A stretch of DNA of 36,444 nucleotides from Lachnospiraceae bacterium (GCA_009777715.1 WRLH01000028.1:1-36444), one strand, 5' to 3'. Positions 15,801 to 24,031 are shown, counted from the stretch's first letter. Made by a program: numbers and translations. The notes: a model not told the origin generated them from the sequence alone.

Positions 15801-16277
15801 ATGGATAAATTGCCTCCATGCCACATAAGATTTGCCCGCCGTGACGAATGGGATGACGCGATGACATTGGTATGGGAGACCTTTTTGGTTTTTGAGGCTC
15901 CTGACTATCTTCCGGAAGGCATTAAGAGCTTTGAGAATTTTATCACCGACTCGACCTTAAAAAGAATGTTTGAAATGGGTTCATACCAAATGTTGGTGGC
16001 GGTTTTGGGGAAAAAGATTATTGGTATGATCACACTCCGTGATAAAACACATATTTCGCTTTTGTTTGTTGAAGAACAGTATCATTTCAGGGGAGTAGGC
16101 AGGGCATTGGTTGCCCGCCTCTGCCGCTATCTAAAAAATGAAGCGGGGGAACGGCGTATTACTGTAAACGCATCGCCATACGGAGTAGATTTTTATCATA
16201 GAATCGGATTCAAGGATATAGGGATTGAGACCTTGTCCGATGGAATAAGATATACGCCTATGGAAATGCAATTTTGA
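15801..16277 (+). CDS. GNAT family N-acetyltransferase
   Basis: A 158-residue acetyl-CoA-dependent acetyltransferase of unknown substrate. The pyrophosphate-binding motif is YHFRGVGRALVARL (94-107), preceded by the strand ISLLFVEEQ and followed by the usual Tyr-containing C-terminal segment GVDFYHRIGF (128-137). A TTG codon four residues upstream is in frame, but GGAT before this ATG fits slightly better; neither site is strong. It is the first gene after a promoter and runs into the HD-GYP gene with almost no gap, so it is likely part of the same cyclic-di-GMP operon. Confidence 0.85.
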   Translation: MDKLPPCHIRFARRDEWDDAMTLVWETFLVFEAPDYLPEGIKSFENFITDSTLKRMFEMGSYQMLVAVLGKKIIGMITLRDKTHISLLFVEEQYHFRGVGRALVARLCRYLKNEAGERRITVNASPYGVDFYHRIGFKDIGIETLSDGIRYTPMEMQF

Positions 16278-16292
16278 TTGAAAGGTATGATC

Positions 16293-17546
16293 ATGCAGCA
16301 TATCCATAGCAAAGATATTTTTTATTTGCTTCGTGATACTTTGAAACTATTTGACCGCCGTCCGATTGTCCACGGCGGCAAGGTTGCTTATTATGTTTAC
16401 ATGATGTTAAAGCAAAAAGGCCAGCTTGAACCAAAAAGCCGGCTTGAAAATTTTGAACTTGCTGATATTATTTACTTGGCCACTTTCCATGACATTGGGG
16501 CTTATAAAACAGATGAAATGGAACAGATGGTTCGTTTTGAGACTAAAAACTACCAGCCCCACAGCCTTTACGGCCAGTTATTTTTTGAAAAAATGACGAC
16601 GATTGGTGATTTATCCAAAGTAATCCTTTATCACCATACCGATTATGCCGTTTTGTCAAAAATGGGCTTTGACCAAAGTGAACTGACATCATACATCAAT
16701 TTTGCGGAAGCGATTGACATTTTCAAACAATCGCTCGGAGCGAAATTCAGTCTCGATATTTTCAAGAAAAATGTCGGGACGAAATTTTCACCAGAGGCCT
16801 TTGACCTCTTTTTAAAAGCTGACAAAGAGCATGATTTATTTGAGCGGATAAACTCCAGGGCATACATGGATGAAATCAGCGAGGTAATGGACTTCTTTAT
16901 CATGACGAATGAGGATAAAGAAAAATCGCTTGAATTATTAATGTTTACCTTGGCTCTTAAAAGTACTATAATAATAGATAATGCGGCGGTTTGCGTTGCC
17001 TTATGCGAAAAGCTTGGCGCTTTAATGAAATTAAGCGCCGAACAGAAAAAGGACTTACTTTACGCAGCTTATGTCCATGACATTGGTTTTATTGCTTTCC
17101 GTAAGGATTGGCTTGAGAATCCACCGGATCTTTCGACCGCTTATCTGGATAAACTGTCACAGCATACTTTGCTGATGGAGCAGCTGTTAAAGGATCGGAT
17201 AAAAAGGGAAATCATTGTCATTGCCGCCACGCACCATGAGCGGGTTGACGGAAAAGGATATCCGCGGCGGCTTAAGGAAAAGCAAATGAATCTGTCACAG
17301 CTGATCCTGCAATTTTCAGACGCGGTTGCCCCGATGATGAAGCAGGAATTTGACAAAGAAGAACTCATCGCCAAAATTAAACGCCAGACAGAAGCCGGGC
17401 AATTTAGCCAAGCGGTTACCAAATTATTCATCGATAAATTTGATGAAATTGCAATCGACACTAAAGTGCGTTCAAATGCAATGCTTAATCATTTTAAAGA
17501 AATAAATAGGCAATACGAAAAAAGCATAAAAGAAACCGATATATAA
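16293..17546 (+). CDS. HD-GYP-type phosphodiesterase with two HD domains
   Basis: A 417-residue protein with two HD-type domains. The N-terminal one has HGGKVAYYVY (27-36), FHDIG (65-69) and YHHTD (113-117). The C-terminal one has VHDIG (261-265), SQHTLLMEQLL (289-299) and the HD-GYP signature ATHHERVDGKGYPRRL (312-327). HD-GYP proteins hydrolyse cyclic-di-GMP or related dinucleotides using a di- or tri-iron centre. The usual His at the first position of the second HD motif seems replaced (DNAAVCVALCEKLG, 229-242), so activity needs testing. There is no membrane segment. An upstream TTG is possible, but the ATG with AAAGG seven bases before it is preferred. A GGDEF protein is encoded two genes downstream. 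Confidence 0.88.
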   Translation: MQHIHSKDIFYLLRDTLKLFDRRPIVHGGKVAYYVYMMLKQKGQLEPKSRLENFELADIIYLATFHDIGAYKTDEMEQMVRFETKNYQPHSLYGQLFFEKMTTIGDLSKVILYHHTDYAVLSKMGFDQSELTSYINFAEAIDIFKQSLGAKFSLDIFKKNVGTKFSPEAFDLFLKADKEHDLFERINSRAYMDEISEVMDFFIMTNEDKEKSLELLMFTLALKSTIIIDNAAVCVALCEKLGALMKLSAEQKKDLLYAAYVHDIGFIAFRKDWLENPPDLSTAYLDKLSQHTLLMEQLLKDRIKREIIVIAATHHERVDGKGYPRRLKEKQMNLSQLILQFSDAVAPMMKQEFDKEELIAKIKRQTEAGQFSQAVTKLFIDKFDEIAIDTKVRSNAMLNHFKEINRQYEKSIKETDI

Positions 17547-17564
17547 TATAAAGATAGGGAACAG

Positions 17565-18239
17565 ATGGGTAGATTTTTTAGTTTAGACAGTCCTTTAATG
17601 GCAGCACTTAGCCGCATGGCTGATTTGATGATTCTTAATATTATCGTGCTATTTATGTGCATCCCGGTTATTACAATTGGGCCGACCATCACCGCCATGC
17701 ACTGCGTCTTACTAAAGATGGTCCGCAAAGAAGAAGGTTACATTATTGCCCCTTTCTTTAAGTCATTCAAACAAAATTTTAAGCAAACGTCAATAAGCGG
17801 GCTAATCATTATTTTTATTGTCATTGTCTTCATTGTCGATTTACAGATTATTAACGGCTTGGAACTAAGCTTTACGAACTGGCTGCGGGTAGCATTGCTT
17901 GCTTGCGGGATAATTGGCGTAATGACCTTGATGTATGTTTTCCCCTTATTTGCCCGCTTTAATAATACCATCCGGGGGACATTCAAAAATGCGCTGTTCA
18001 TGTCGATACTTAATTTACCAAGGACAATATTAATGATCCTTGCTTGCTTATTGCCTGTAGTTCTGGTAGCATTAAATATCAGTATGTTCCCCATCATTTT
18101 TTTAGCAGGGATCACCGGCCCAGGATATTTATGCGCCATGCTTTATAGCAAGACCTTTAAACGCTTTGAACCGGAAGAAGCCGCAATAGATGCTGATTCT
18201 TGGTCAGTCTCAATAGCTGATGATAGTGAGATAGAGTAA
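17565..18239 (+). CDS. DUF624 (YesL-like) membrane protein
   Basis: A 224-residue integral membrane protein of the YesL/DUF624 type. The conserved N-terminus FFSLDSPLMAALSRMADLMI (4-23) is followed by about five membrane helices (roughly 22-42, 80-97, 107-128, 146-168 and 173-195) and the internal TIGPTITAMHCVLLKM (37-52) that typifies the family. YesL proteins are often found beside carbohydrate ABC transporters and two-component systems; their function is not established. Here it lies between an HD-GYP gene and a GGDEF gene. AGGGAA precedes the ATG. Confidence 0.9.
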   Translation: MGRFFSLDSPLMAALSRMADLMILNIIVLFMCIPVITIGPTITAMHCVLLKMVRKEEGYIIAPFFKSFKQNFKQTSISGLIIIFIVIVFIVDLQIINGLELSFTNWLRVALLACGIIGVMTLMYVFPLFARFNNTIRGTFKNALFMSILNLPRTILMILACLLPVVLVALNISMFPIIFLAGITGPGYLCAMLYSKTFKRFEPEEAAIDADSWSVSIADDSEIE

Positions 18240-18262
18240 CATTTTTGTTACCGGGAGAACTT

Positions 18263-19759
18263 ATGAAAGAAGAAAAAAACAAAATCTTAACTCAATGGAT
18301 GATGCCAACGATTATACTCGTTGTTATTATAGCTGGAATGGTTATTAACTTTAATGCCCGCAGCGGCCAAATGGCGGTTACTTCTATTTCAAAAGAATTA
18401 ATTGTCGTTTCTGAGCGGTATGCCAAAGAACTGGAAAAAGACCTTGCGGTAATGTCAAGCCTGACAAGGGCAGTTGGCGAAGCAATCTTAAACATTGATG
18501 AAAATGATACTGAAGCAATCACAAACGTGCTTAATTCATTATTCCGGCATTCTTATGCTTATACAGTAATCCTTTCTGACGTAAATGGCGCAGGCATTAC
18601 CAACACCGGGATAAGGGTGGACTTATCGGAGACATCATATTTTTCCGAGCTAAAAGAAACAGGGACAAATCATTTTTTCTTTGTTGCCAATGATGAAATC
18701 GCAGGCTCAATGGCAAAGGCTGTTGGCTATATAAGCAAAATTCCGGGTTATCCCGAACGGATGCTCATCTCCTATTATCCAATTGAAAACATGGGCAAAA
18801 GCATTTTACGGAGCGATTTTGACGGCGATATTTTATATATGCTGATGTCCAGTGATGATAACGCAATGCTTGCCAGCAACAAAGACTATGTCAGCAAATT
18901 TATTGCTGATGACATCATCGCAACGCTACGGCGCAGCTATAGCAGCGAAATACGGAATATGGACGTCCGCCTGAAAAATGGCCATTCAGACACAATGAAG
19001 GTTGAAATTGATGGCGAGGAGCGGACCTTGATTTATACCCCGCTTTCAATGAATAACTGGTATATCATGGTCGGGGTAAATGAATTTTTCGTTGAGAACT
19101 TAGAAAGACGGGTGTGGGAGTACACGAGGAGGACATTGCTCAATCTGGCTCTCATCATCAGCGGCTTTGCCATCTTAATGGTGCTGATCAATATGATTGC
19201 CAAAATACGCCATACCTCAAAGACCAAAGAACTGATGGTAAAAGCAGATACAGACCAGCTGACCGGGCTTCTTAATAAGGTTGCAACCGAACGCCGGGTA
19301 ATAGAATATATGGAAACCTACCCAAATGAACAGGCAATTATGTTCGTTCTGGATATTGATAATTTCAAAAAAATTAATGACACGATGGGCCATGCTTTTG
19401 GCGACGAGGTTCTCCGCTCACTAGGCCAGCAGATAACGCCCATTTTCCGTTCGACTGACATTATCGGGCGGATAGGCGGCGATGAACTAATCATCTTGCT
19501 TAAGAATATCTACAATGATGAAAATCTGTTAAGGGAAGCAGAAAAAGTCGCCCGCTTCTTCCATGATTTCAAAGCAGGTGAATATACCAAGTATTCCGCA
19601 ACCGCAAGTATCGGCGCGGCTATTTTCCCCCGCGATGGAAAAGATTTTGAGTCAATATACAAAGCCGCTGACCAAGCCCTCTATGCCGCCAAAAAGCGGG
19701 GCAAAAACCAGCTGGCATTCTACCATGATAATTTTGACGCCGTGGTGATTAAGAATTAG
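18263..19759 (+). CDS. Membrane diguanylate cyclase with extracytoplasmic PDC-like sensor
   Basis: A 498-residue sensor cyclase. A first membrane helix (about 14-31) is followed by an extracytoplasmic PDC/Cache-like region (about 40-285), a second helix (about 291-313) and a GGDEF domain (about 325-490). The active site reads IGGDELII (404-411), a GGDEL variant that is usually active, and FVLDIDNFKKIND is at 361-373. RSTD (396-399), five residues before it, is a typical RxxD inhibitory site, so product inhibition by cyclic-di-GMP is likely. The start with GGGAG six bases upstream was chosen over a TTG six codons earlier. It ends the operon that also encodes an HD-GYP protein. Confidence 0.93.
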   Translation: MKEEKNKILTQWMMPTIILVVIIAGMVINFNARSGQMAVTSISKELIVVSERYAKELEKDLAVMSSLTRAVGEAILNIDENDTEAITNVLNSLFRHSYAYTVILSDVNGAGITNTGIRVDLSETSYFSELKETGTNHFFFVANDEIAGSMAKAVGYISKIPGYPERMLISYYPIENMGKSILRSDFDGDILYMLMSSDDNAMLASNKDYVSKFIADDIIATLRRSYSSEIRNMDVRLKNGHSDTMKVEIDGEERTLIYTPLSMNNWYIMVGVNEFFVENLERRVWEYTRRTLLNLALIISGFAILMVLINMIAKIRHTSKTKELMVKADTDQLTGLLNKVATERRVIEYMETYPNEQAIMFVLDIDNFKKINDTMGHAFGDEVLRSLGQQITPIFRSTDIIGRIGGDELIILLKNIYNDENLLREAEKVARFFHDFKAGEYTKYSATASIGAAIFPRDGKDFESIYKAADQALYAAKKRGKNQLAFYHDNFDAVVIKN

Positions 19760-19781
19760 CAGCAAGGAAGTCAAAATAAAC

Positions 19782-19859
19782 TCGTCATGTGACCTTGCCC
19801 GCCTTCTATCATAAGAAAACTTTTGCTTTAAAGCCAATAAGGGCACAGATACATGACGA
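19782..19859. repeat. Widely spaced inverted repeat TCGTCATGT/ACATGACGA
   Basis: Nine-base perfect arms at 19782-19790 and 19851-19859, 60 bases apart, lie in the 325-bp gap after the GGDEF gene. Besides this, the gap holds a terminator-like hairpin (19895-19928) and the leader of the ABC ATPase gene; no gene is credible in it. Confidence 0.4.
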
Positions 19860-19890
19860 ATTATATTTTGACTGACTATAACTAATATAC

Positions 19891-19928
19891 AAATTGCCCA
19901 ATATATTAGCAAGAAAATTGGGCATTTT
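19891..19928 (+). terminator. Terminator-like hairpin after the GGDEF gene
   Basis: TGCCCAAT (19895-19902) pairs with ATTGGGCA (19917-19924), extended by CAAA/TTTG after one mismatch, and is followed by a short T run. It could end the GNAT/HD-GYP/YesL/GGDEF transcript. The T run is short, so efficiency is uncertain. Confidence 0.5.
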
Positions 19929-20001
19929 GATTGAGAGAAAGATAAAACCATGACATTATAAGCAAATTCCCTACTTGCAAGCAAAATTTTTGTGGAAATA
20001 T

Positions 20002-20039
20002 GGTATAGTAAAAAAGACATGGTTTAGGTATACTAAAAA
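20002..20039 (+). promoter_or_regulatory. Two near-identical -10-like direct repeats before the UgpC/MsmX gene
   Basis: GGTATAGTAAAAA (20002-20014) and GGTATACTAAAAA (20027-20039) are 12/13 identical with a 25-base period. Each contains a -10-like box (TATAGT, TATACT). No clear -35 element lies at 16-18 bases from either. They may be a tandem promoter or a regulator's direct repeat; the strong AAGGAGG site follows at 20071-20077. Confidence 0.35.
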
Positions 20040-20084
20040 CAATGTTGTACATAGTAGCAACAATATCCCTAAGGAGGCAAAGTA

Positions 20085-21194
20085 ATGGCAAGTCTATCAC
20101 TACAAAATATCACTAAAGTTTACCCCAACGGTTTTGAAGCGGTTAAGGATTTCAATCTGGAAATCGCCGACCAAGAGTTCATCATTTTCGTTGGCCCGTC
20201 AGGTTGCGGCAAATCAACGACCCTGCGCATGATCGCTGGTCTGGAAGATATTTCTTCTGGCGAACTGCGCATTGGCGACCGCCTTGTCAATGATGTTGAG
20301 CCAAAAGACCGTGACATCGCAATGGTATTCCAGAACTACGCCCTATATCCTCATATGTCAGTTTATGACAACATGGCGTTTGGTCTGAAACTCCGCAAAG
20401 TACCAAAAGATGAAATTGACAAAATGGTAAAAGAAGCGGCCAAAATCCTCGAATTAACCCCGCTCCTTGACCGGAAACCCAAAGCATTGTCCGGCGGACA
20501 AAGACAGCGTGTTGCGATGGGCCGTGCTATCGTCCGTAACCCCAAGGTTTTCCTGATGGACGAACCGCTTTCAAACCTTGACGCAAAACTCCGTGTCCAA
20601 ATGCGTATCGAAATCGCAAAACTCCACCAGAGATTAGGCACTACCATCATCTATGTTACCCATGACCAGACCGAAGCTATGACCCTTGGCACAAGAATCG
20701 TTGTTATGAAAGACGGCCTTGTCCAACAGGTAGATTCACCGCGCAACCTCTATGAAAAACCGAACAACCTTTTTGTTGCCGGCTTCATGGGTTCACCGCA
20801 AATGAACTTCCTTGATGGCGTGATCAAAATTACTGGCGATGATGCCGCGATTGAAGTTGCCGGAAAGAGCATTCCGCTCCCGCCAGCGAAATCCAAGAAA
20901 CTCATTGATGGCAAATATGACGGCAAAACCGTTACCTTTGGTATCCGTCCGGAAGATGTTGACGATTCAGAAATGTTCATCGAAACCGCCAAATGCGTCT
21001 TTGAGTCAACGGTTAAGGTTTACGAATTGCTTGGTTCAGAAGTATTCTTATACTTTGACCTTGAAGAATTCCCGATTACGGCCAGAGTTGACCCCCGCAC
21101 CACCGCAAGGCCTGGTGACACAGTCAAATTTGCTTTCGATATCGAGAAAATCCATATCTTCGATAAAGAAACAGAACAGGTCATCACCAACTAA
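20085..21194 (+). CDS. Carbohydrate ABC transporter ATPase, UgpC/MsmX/MalK type
   Basis: A 369-residue ATPase that energises sugar or glycerol-phosphate importers. It has Walker A GPSGCGKST (37-45), Q-loop VFQNYALYPHMS (81-92), signature LSGGQRQR (135-142), Walker B VFLMDEP (155-161) with the D-loop SNLDA (163-167), and the switch His of THDQTEA (H193). The C-terminal 130 residues form the MalK-like OB/TOBE regulatory domain (FGIRPEDV). No permease or binding-protein genes are adjacent, which fits a shared multi-sugar ATPase such as MsmX that serves several transporters. The ribosome binding site AAGGAGG is ideal, and a strong terminator follows, suggesting high expression as a single gene. 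Confidence 0.93.
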   Translation: MASLSLQNITKVYPNGFEAVKDFNLEIADQEFIIFVGPSGCGKSTTLRMIAGLEDISSGELRIGDRLVNDVEPKDRDIAMVFQNYALYPHMSVYDNMAFGLKLRKVPKDEIDKMVKEAAKILELTPLLDRKPKALSGGQRQRVAMGRAIVRNPKVFLMDEPLSNLDAKLRVQMRIEIAKLHQRLGTTIIYVTHDQTEAMTLGTRIVVMKDGLVQQVDSPRNLYEKPNNLFVAGFMGSPQMNFLDGVIKITGDDAAIEVAGKSIPLPPAKSKKLIDGKYDGKTVTFGIRPEDVDDSEMFIETAKCVFESTVKVYELLGSEVFLYFDLEEFPITARVDPRTTARPGDTVKFAFDIEKIHIFDKETEQVITN

Positions 21195-21218
21195 ACATAC
21201 CTCATTATCAAAACAACT

Positions 21219-21253
21219 AAAGAATGGGATGAATTTTATCCCATTCTTTTTTT
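21219..21253 (+). terminator. Rho-independent terminator after the UgpC/MsmX gene
   Basis: AAAGAATGGGAT (21219-21230) and ATCCCATTCTTT (21238-21249) form a perfect 12-bp stem with a 7-base loop, followed by T residues. The next gene starts only 18 bases later, so its transcription depends on readthrough or on a promoter within this region. Confidence 0.9.
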
Positions 21254-21270
21254 ACTCTAAAAGGAAAATT

Positions 21271-22359
21271 ATGATATCCAATCAAATCATCAAAAACTGC
21301 ATTACCGAGCTTAAGGCAATCTCCAAAGTCGATATTTTTGTCTTTGATGCCGAAGGCTCGCTTCTTTCCGCCACTAGTGAAGAAGAACAGCTTACGAAAG
21401 ATATCATCAGGAGTTTTGCTTTATCCCCGGCCGACAGCCAGGTTATCGGCATGAACCATCTGGTCAAAATCATCGATGAAAACGAAATCGCATACATCAT
21501 CAATGCTTTTGGTTCTGCCGATGAGGTATATATGATTGGCAGGATTGCCGCCAGCCAGCTCCAAAATCTGATGATTGCCTACAAGGAAAAATTTGACCGC
21601 AACAGCTTCTTCCAAAACTTGATTCTTGACAATCTTTTGCTTATTGATGTGTATAACCGGGCGAAAAAACTCCATATTGAAATATCTGTTCCCCGCGTGG
21701 TTATTTTGGTCGAAATCAGCGCAGAAAAAGACAATGCCGCCATTGAACTGCTGCGAGGTATGTATTCTTACCATGCCGGAGACTATGTAACAGCCGTTGA
21801 TGAGCGGAAAATTATCCTCATTAAGTCCCTTAATGCCAATGACGGTTATGATCATATTGAGCAAATAGCAAATACAATCGTTGACATGATGAATATGGAA
21901 GTGTTACTAAGCGTCCGCGTCGCTTATGGCACGATTATCAAGGAGCTTAAGGACGTATCAAAATCTTACAAAGAAGCAACCATGGCTTTGGATGTCGGCA
22001 AGATTTTTTATATCGAAAGAAACGTCAATGCTTATAATACCTTGGGCATTGGCCGTTTGATTTACCAATTGCCGGTCAACCTATGCAAAATATTCATTAA
22101 GGAAATATTCCACGATGTTAACCCGGATGAAATCGACGAGGAAATAATCACCACCGTTTACAAATTCTTTGAAAACAGCTTAAATGTTTCCGAGGCCTCA
22201 AGGCAGCTTTTTGTCCACCGCAATACCCTTGTTTACCGGATTGAAAAGCTTGAGAAAAGCATTGGCTTAGATGTCAGGACCTTTGACGACGCTTTGACCT
22301 TTAAAATTGCCATGATGGTGGTCAATTACATGAAATATTTAGAGTCAGTTACATTTTAG
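21271..22359 (+). CDS. CdaR/PucR-family transcriptional regulator
   Basis: A 362-residue DNA-binding regulator. The C-terminal PucR-type helix-turn-helix is at about 302-331 (SLNVSEASRQLFVHRNTLVY, then RIEKLE). The N-terminal part (about 1-100) looks like a ligand-sensing alpha/beta domain and the middle (140-255) like a CdaR GGDEF-like domain. CdaR-family proteins often control sugar-acid or sugar use; here the direct neighbour is the UgpC/MsmX ATPase, and I recall this pair in other clostridia. The frame is open 144 codons further upstream, but that part overlaps the ATPase gene and its terminator; AAAAGGAAAA precedes the chosen ATG. Confidence 0.88.
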   Translation: MISNQIIKNCITELKAISKVDIFVFDAEGSLLSATSEEEQLTKDIIRSFALSPADSQVIGMNHLVKIIDENEIAYIINAFGSADEVYMIGRIAASQLQNLMIAYKEKFDRNSFFQNLILDNLLLIDVYNRAKKLHIEISVPRVVILVEISAEKDNAAIELLRGMYSYHAGDYVTAVDERKIILIKSLNANDGYDHIEQIANTIVDMMNMEVLLSVRVAYGTIIKELKDVSKSYKEATMALDVGKIFYIERNVNAYNTLGIGRLIYQLPVNLCKIFIKEIFHDVNPDEIDEEIITTVYKFFENSLNVSEASRQLFVHRNTLVYRIEKLEKSIGLDVRTFDDALTFKIAMMVVNYMKYLESVTF

Positions 22360-22378
22360 GTTACGCGATAATGCCCAT

Positions 22379-22476
22379 AGCATATGTAAATGGCATATGT
22401 AAATAGCATATGTAAATAGCATATGTAAATAGCATATGTAAATAGCATATGCTATTGCATATGCTATTTGCATATA
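22379..22476. repeat. 13-bp tandem array ending in inverted copies
   Basis: Five copies of AGCATATGTAAAT (22379-22443; the second begins GG) are followed by AGCATATGCTAT and inverted half-units (TTGCATATGCTATTTGCATA, 22455-22474). Each unit has a CATATG core. The overall plan matches the 14-bp array at 2905-3012 although the sequences differ. An 18-bp match to the first unit and a half occurs in the XRE gene at 26896-26913. Confidence 0.85.
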
Positions 22477-22479
22477 TGG

Positions 22480-22526
22480 CCCTCCCTTAGCATATTATTA
22501 AGCATAATATCGCGGGAGGGTTTTTA
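22480..22526 (+). terminator. Hairpin: terminator for the CdaR gene or ribosome-site sequestering structure
   Basis: CCCTCCC (22480-22486) pairs with GGGAGGG (22514-22520), with an inner stem ATATTAT/ATAATAT, followed by TTTTTATTT. This is a credible terminator for the CdaR gene. The GGGAGGG arm is also a near-perfect Shine-Dalgarno sequence seven bases before an in-frame TTG at 22528 that opens the next gene, so the hairpin may instead, or also, control translation. Confidence 0.7.
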
Positions 22527-22527
22527 T

Positions 22528-23400
22528 TTGAAATATTTTAAAAAAATATTATATCTTTCATATATGGAAAATGAAAAGAAAGTTTCTAATTGCGGAAACG
22601 TAAAAATAGAAGCAAGAGGGACAAGAATTTTGCTGGATATGCAGATTAATATGAAAAGATATCTCCAAAATGGCAAGTTCAATGCAACTATAAGTTTAAA
22701 TGATGATTCCATTTCGCTTGGATTGGTTTATTTCAAAGACGGGCTGTTAAGCTTTAGAAAAGAATTCGATAACCAGTTTACTTATGATGACATCTGCGAT
22801 ATAAAGGTAAATATTAATGAACATAAATATATAATCGGTAAAATAAAGGAGTGTCAGCCAAGCCGAGTAGTTGAGGTTAAAAAAGAGCAATTTGATAAAG
22901 CCCCGCAAGGTAAAGAGTGGAAATTTGTTAATGCACCGGGTGAAGAAGCGTCTAAACCCATTTTGGAAGCTGCCGAACACCTAAGCGAAGAAATCACACC
23001 CACGCCCCCCAGAACGCCATCACATGAAGACGTCCGCAAGACTCTCCATGATATCAGGATGACCCCGGATAAATGGCACCAGCTTCTGAAAAATTATAAA
23101 CAAATAAACCCTTATGCCGATGAACGCCTTTATCTTTCACTCGAACCAAAAGATTTAACCGTTCTACGCAGTGAATATCATCAATTAGTCCATAACAGCT
23201 TTCTCTTGCATGGCTTTTACAATTACCGCCACCTTATTTTGGGCAAAGAAAACGAAGATTATTACCTTGGCGTCCCGGGTGTTTTCTACGAGCGGGAAAA
23301 AAGTGTCGCCATGATGTTTGGCTTTGAAACTTTTGAATGTGAGGGCCAAAAGCCAGCAAATGGGATGTTTGGGTATTATTTGAAGAAGGTGGGGATATAA
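22528..23400 (+). CDS. DUF6128-like protein with probable TTG start
   Basis: A protein of about 290 residues, unknown function. Its last 85 residues (VHNSFLLHGFYNYRHLILGK, then YLGVPGVFYEREKSVAMMFG, ending in GYYLKK) match what I remember of the DUF6128 C-terminal domain in clostridia. The N-terminal 110 residues are strand-rich and carry no clear motif; a Pro/Thr-rich linker (EEITPTPPRTPSHEDV) separates the two parts. The TTG at 22528 has GGGAGGG seven bases upstream, while the first ATG (22564) has no ribosome site, so I favour TTG. No signal peptide is seen. It converges with, and is overlapped by, the remnant ABC gene on the other strand. Confidence 0.75.
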   Translation: MKYFKKILYLSYMENEKKVSNCGNVKIEARGTRILLDMQINMKRYLQNGKFNATISLNDDSISLGLVYFKDGLLSFRKEFDNQFTYDDICDIKVNINEHKYIIGKIKECQPSRVVEVKKEQFDKAPQGKEWKFVNAPGEEASKPILEAAEHLSEEITPTPPRTPSHEDVRKTLHDIRMTPDKWHQLLKNYKQINPYADERLYLSLEPKDLTVLRSEYHQLVHNSFLLHGFYNYRHLILGKENEDYYLGVPGVFYEREKSVAMMFGFETFECEGQKPANGMFGYYLKKVGI

Positions 23401-23944
23401 CAGCATCTTCTACGCCTAATCCATGCCTAATATATAAAGAGGGGTCAAGAACGGCAATCTTTTGCCGAACCACCCCGCAATCCTTTAAAAGCAGCTTGGC
23501 GATGGCAATCCGCTGCTGCTCGCCGCCGGAGCATTCAAAAACCTTTTTGCTTGCGAAACCATCATTTAAGCCGACATTTTCAAGAGCCTGGCTTATCAGC
23601 GAGCGTTTTAATCCTGCTTTTTTATGCTGCAATGATTTGACAAGAGCTAAATTATCGTAAACGGTTTCATTGTCAATCAAACCAAAATTTTGGAAGACAA
23701 ACCCGATTTTTTCACTTAACAGCTTTCTTTTCTGGCGTTCTTTCTCGACTGGCTTATCATCGTAATAGATTGTCCCGCTGTCCATTTTCTCAATCAGGCC
23801 AAGCATATTGATTAATGTCGTTTTGCCAGAGCCGGATTTTCCCGTCACCGCCACCATCTCGCCGGATTCAATTGCCAGATCAAAATTATCAAATATTGCC
23901 TGTTTGCCAAAATTCTTGCTCATTCCCTTAAGTTCTACTTTCAT
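23234..23944 (-). pseudogene. Truncated ABC transporter ATPase (LolD/MacB-like)
   Basis: The first 156 residues are a normal ABC ATPase of the LolD/MacB or bacteriocin-export type: Walker A GKSGSGKTT, Q-loop VFQNFGLID, signature ECSGGEQQRIAIAKLLLKDC. The similarity stops right after this, at about 23477, just before Walker B should appear (an ADEPTG-type motif). The frame then runs through unrelated sequence and 167 bases into the complement of the convergent DUF6128-like gene before stopping at 23234. Without Walker B and the D- and H-loops it cannot hydrolyse ATP. No permease gene is adjacent. The junction carries the small hairpin CGGCAA/TTGCCG at about 23453-23468. Start chosen at MKVELKG; AAGGA lies 12 bases before it. 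Confidence 0.8.
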
Positions 23945-24001
23945 ATTAATAACCATTCCTTTTTTTATCTTGTCCAACTTCTTAATGCTGTCATATGCGC
24001 C

Positions 24002-24031
24002 ACAATAAAAACGCGCAGCTATTTTTATTGT
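24002..24031. terminator. AT-rich hairpin, possible bidirectional terminator
   Basis: ACAATAAAAA (24002-24011) and TTTTTATTGT (24022-24031) form perfect 10-bp arms with a 10-base loop. The hairpin lies after the KDPG aldolase gene and before the truncated ABC gene (both minus strand). The stem lacks G-C pairs at its base, so strength is doubtful. Confidence 0.45.

Noticed and set aside
19652-20020. 122-codon minus-strand frame after the GGDEF gene
   Set aside because: It overlaps the GGDEF coding end and crosses inverted repeats and the terminator; no recognisable motif or ribosome site.
20839-21270. 144-codon extension of the CdaR-family regulator
   Set aside because: It runs through the ABC ATPase gene and its terminator in another frame; a good start lies at 21271.
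23401-23476. Hairpin-containing stretch as a MITE that truncated the ABC gene
   Set aside because: No second copy or terminal inverted repeats are seen in the window, so it is kept only as a possibility within the truncation finding.
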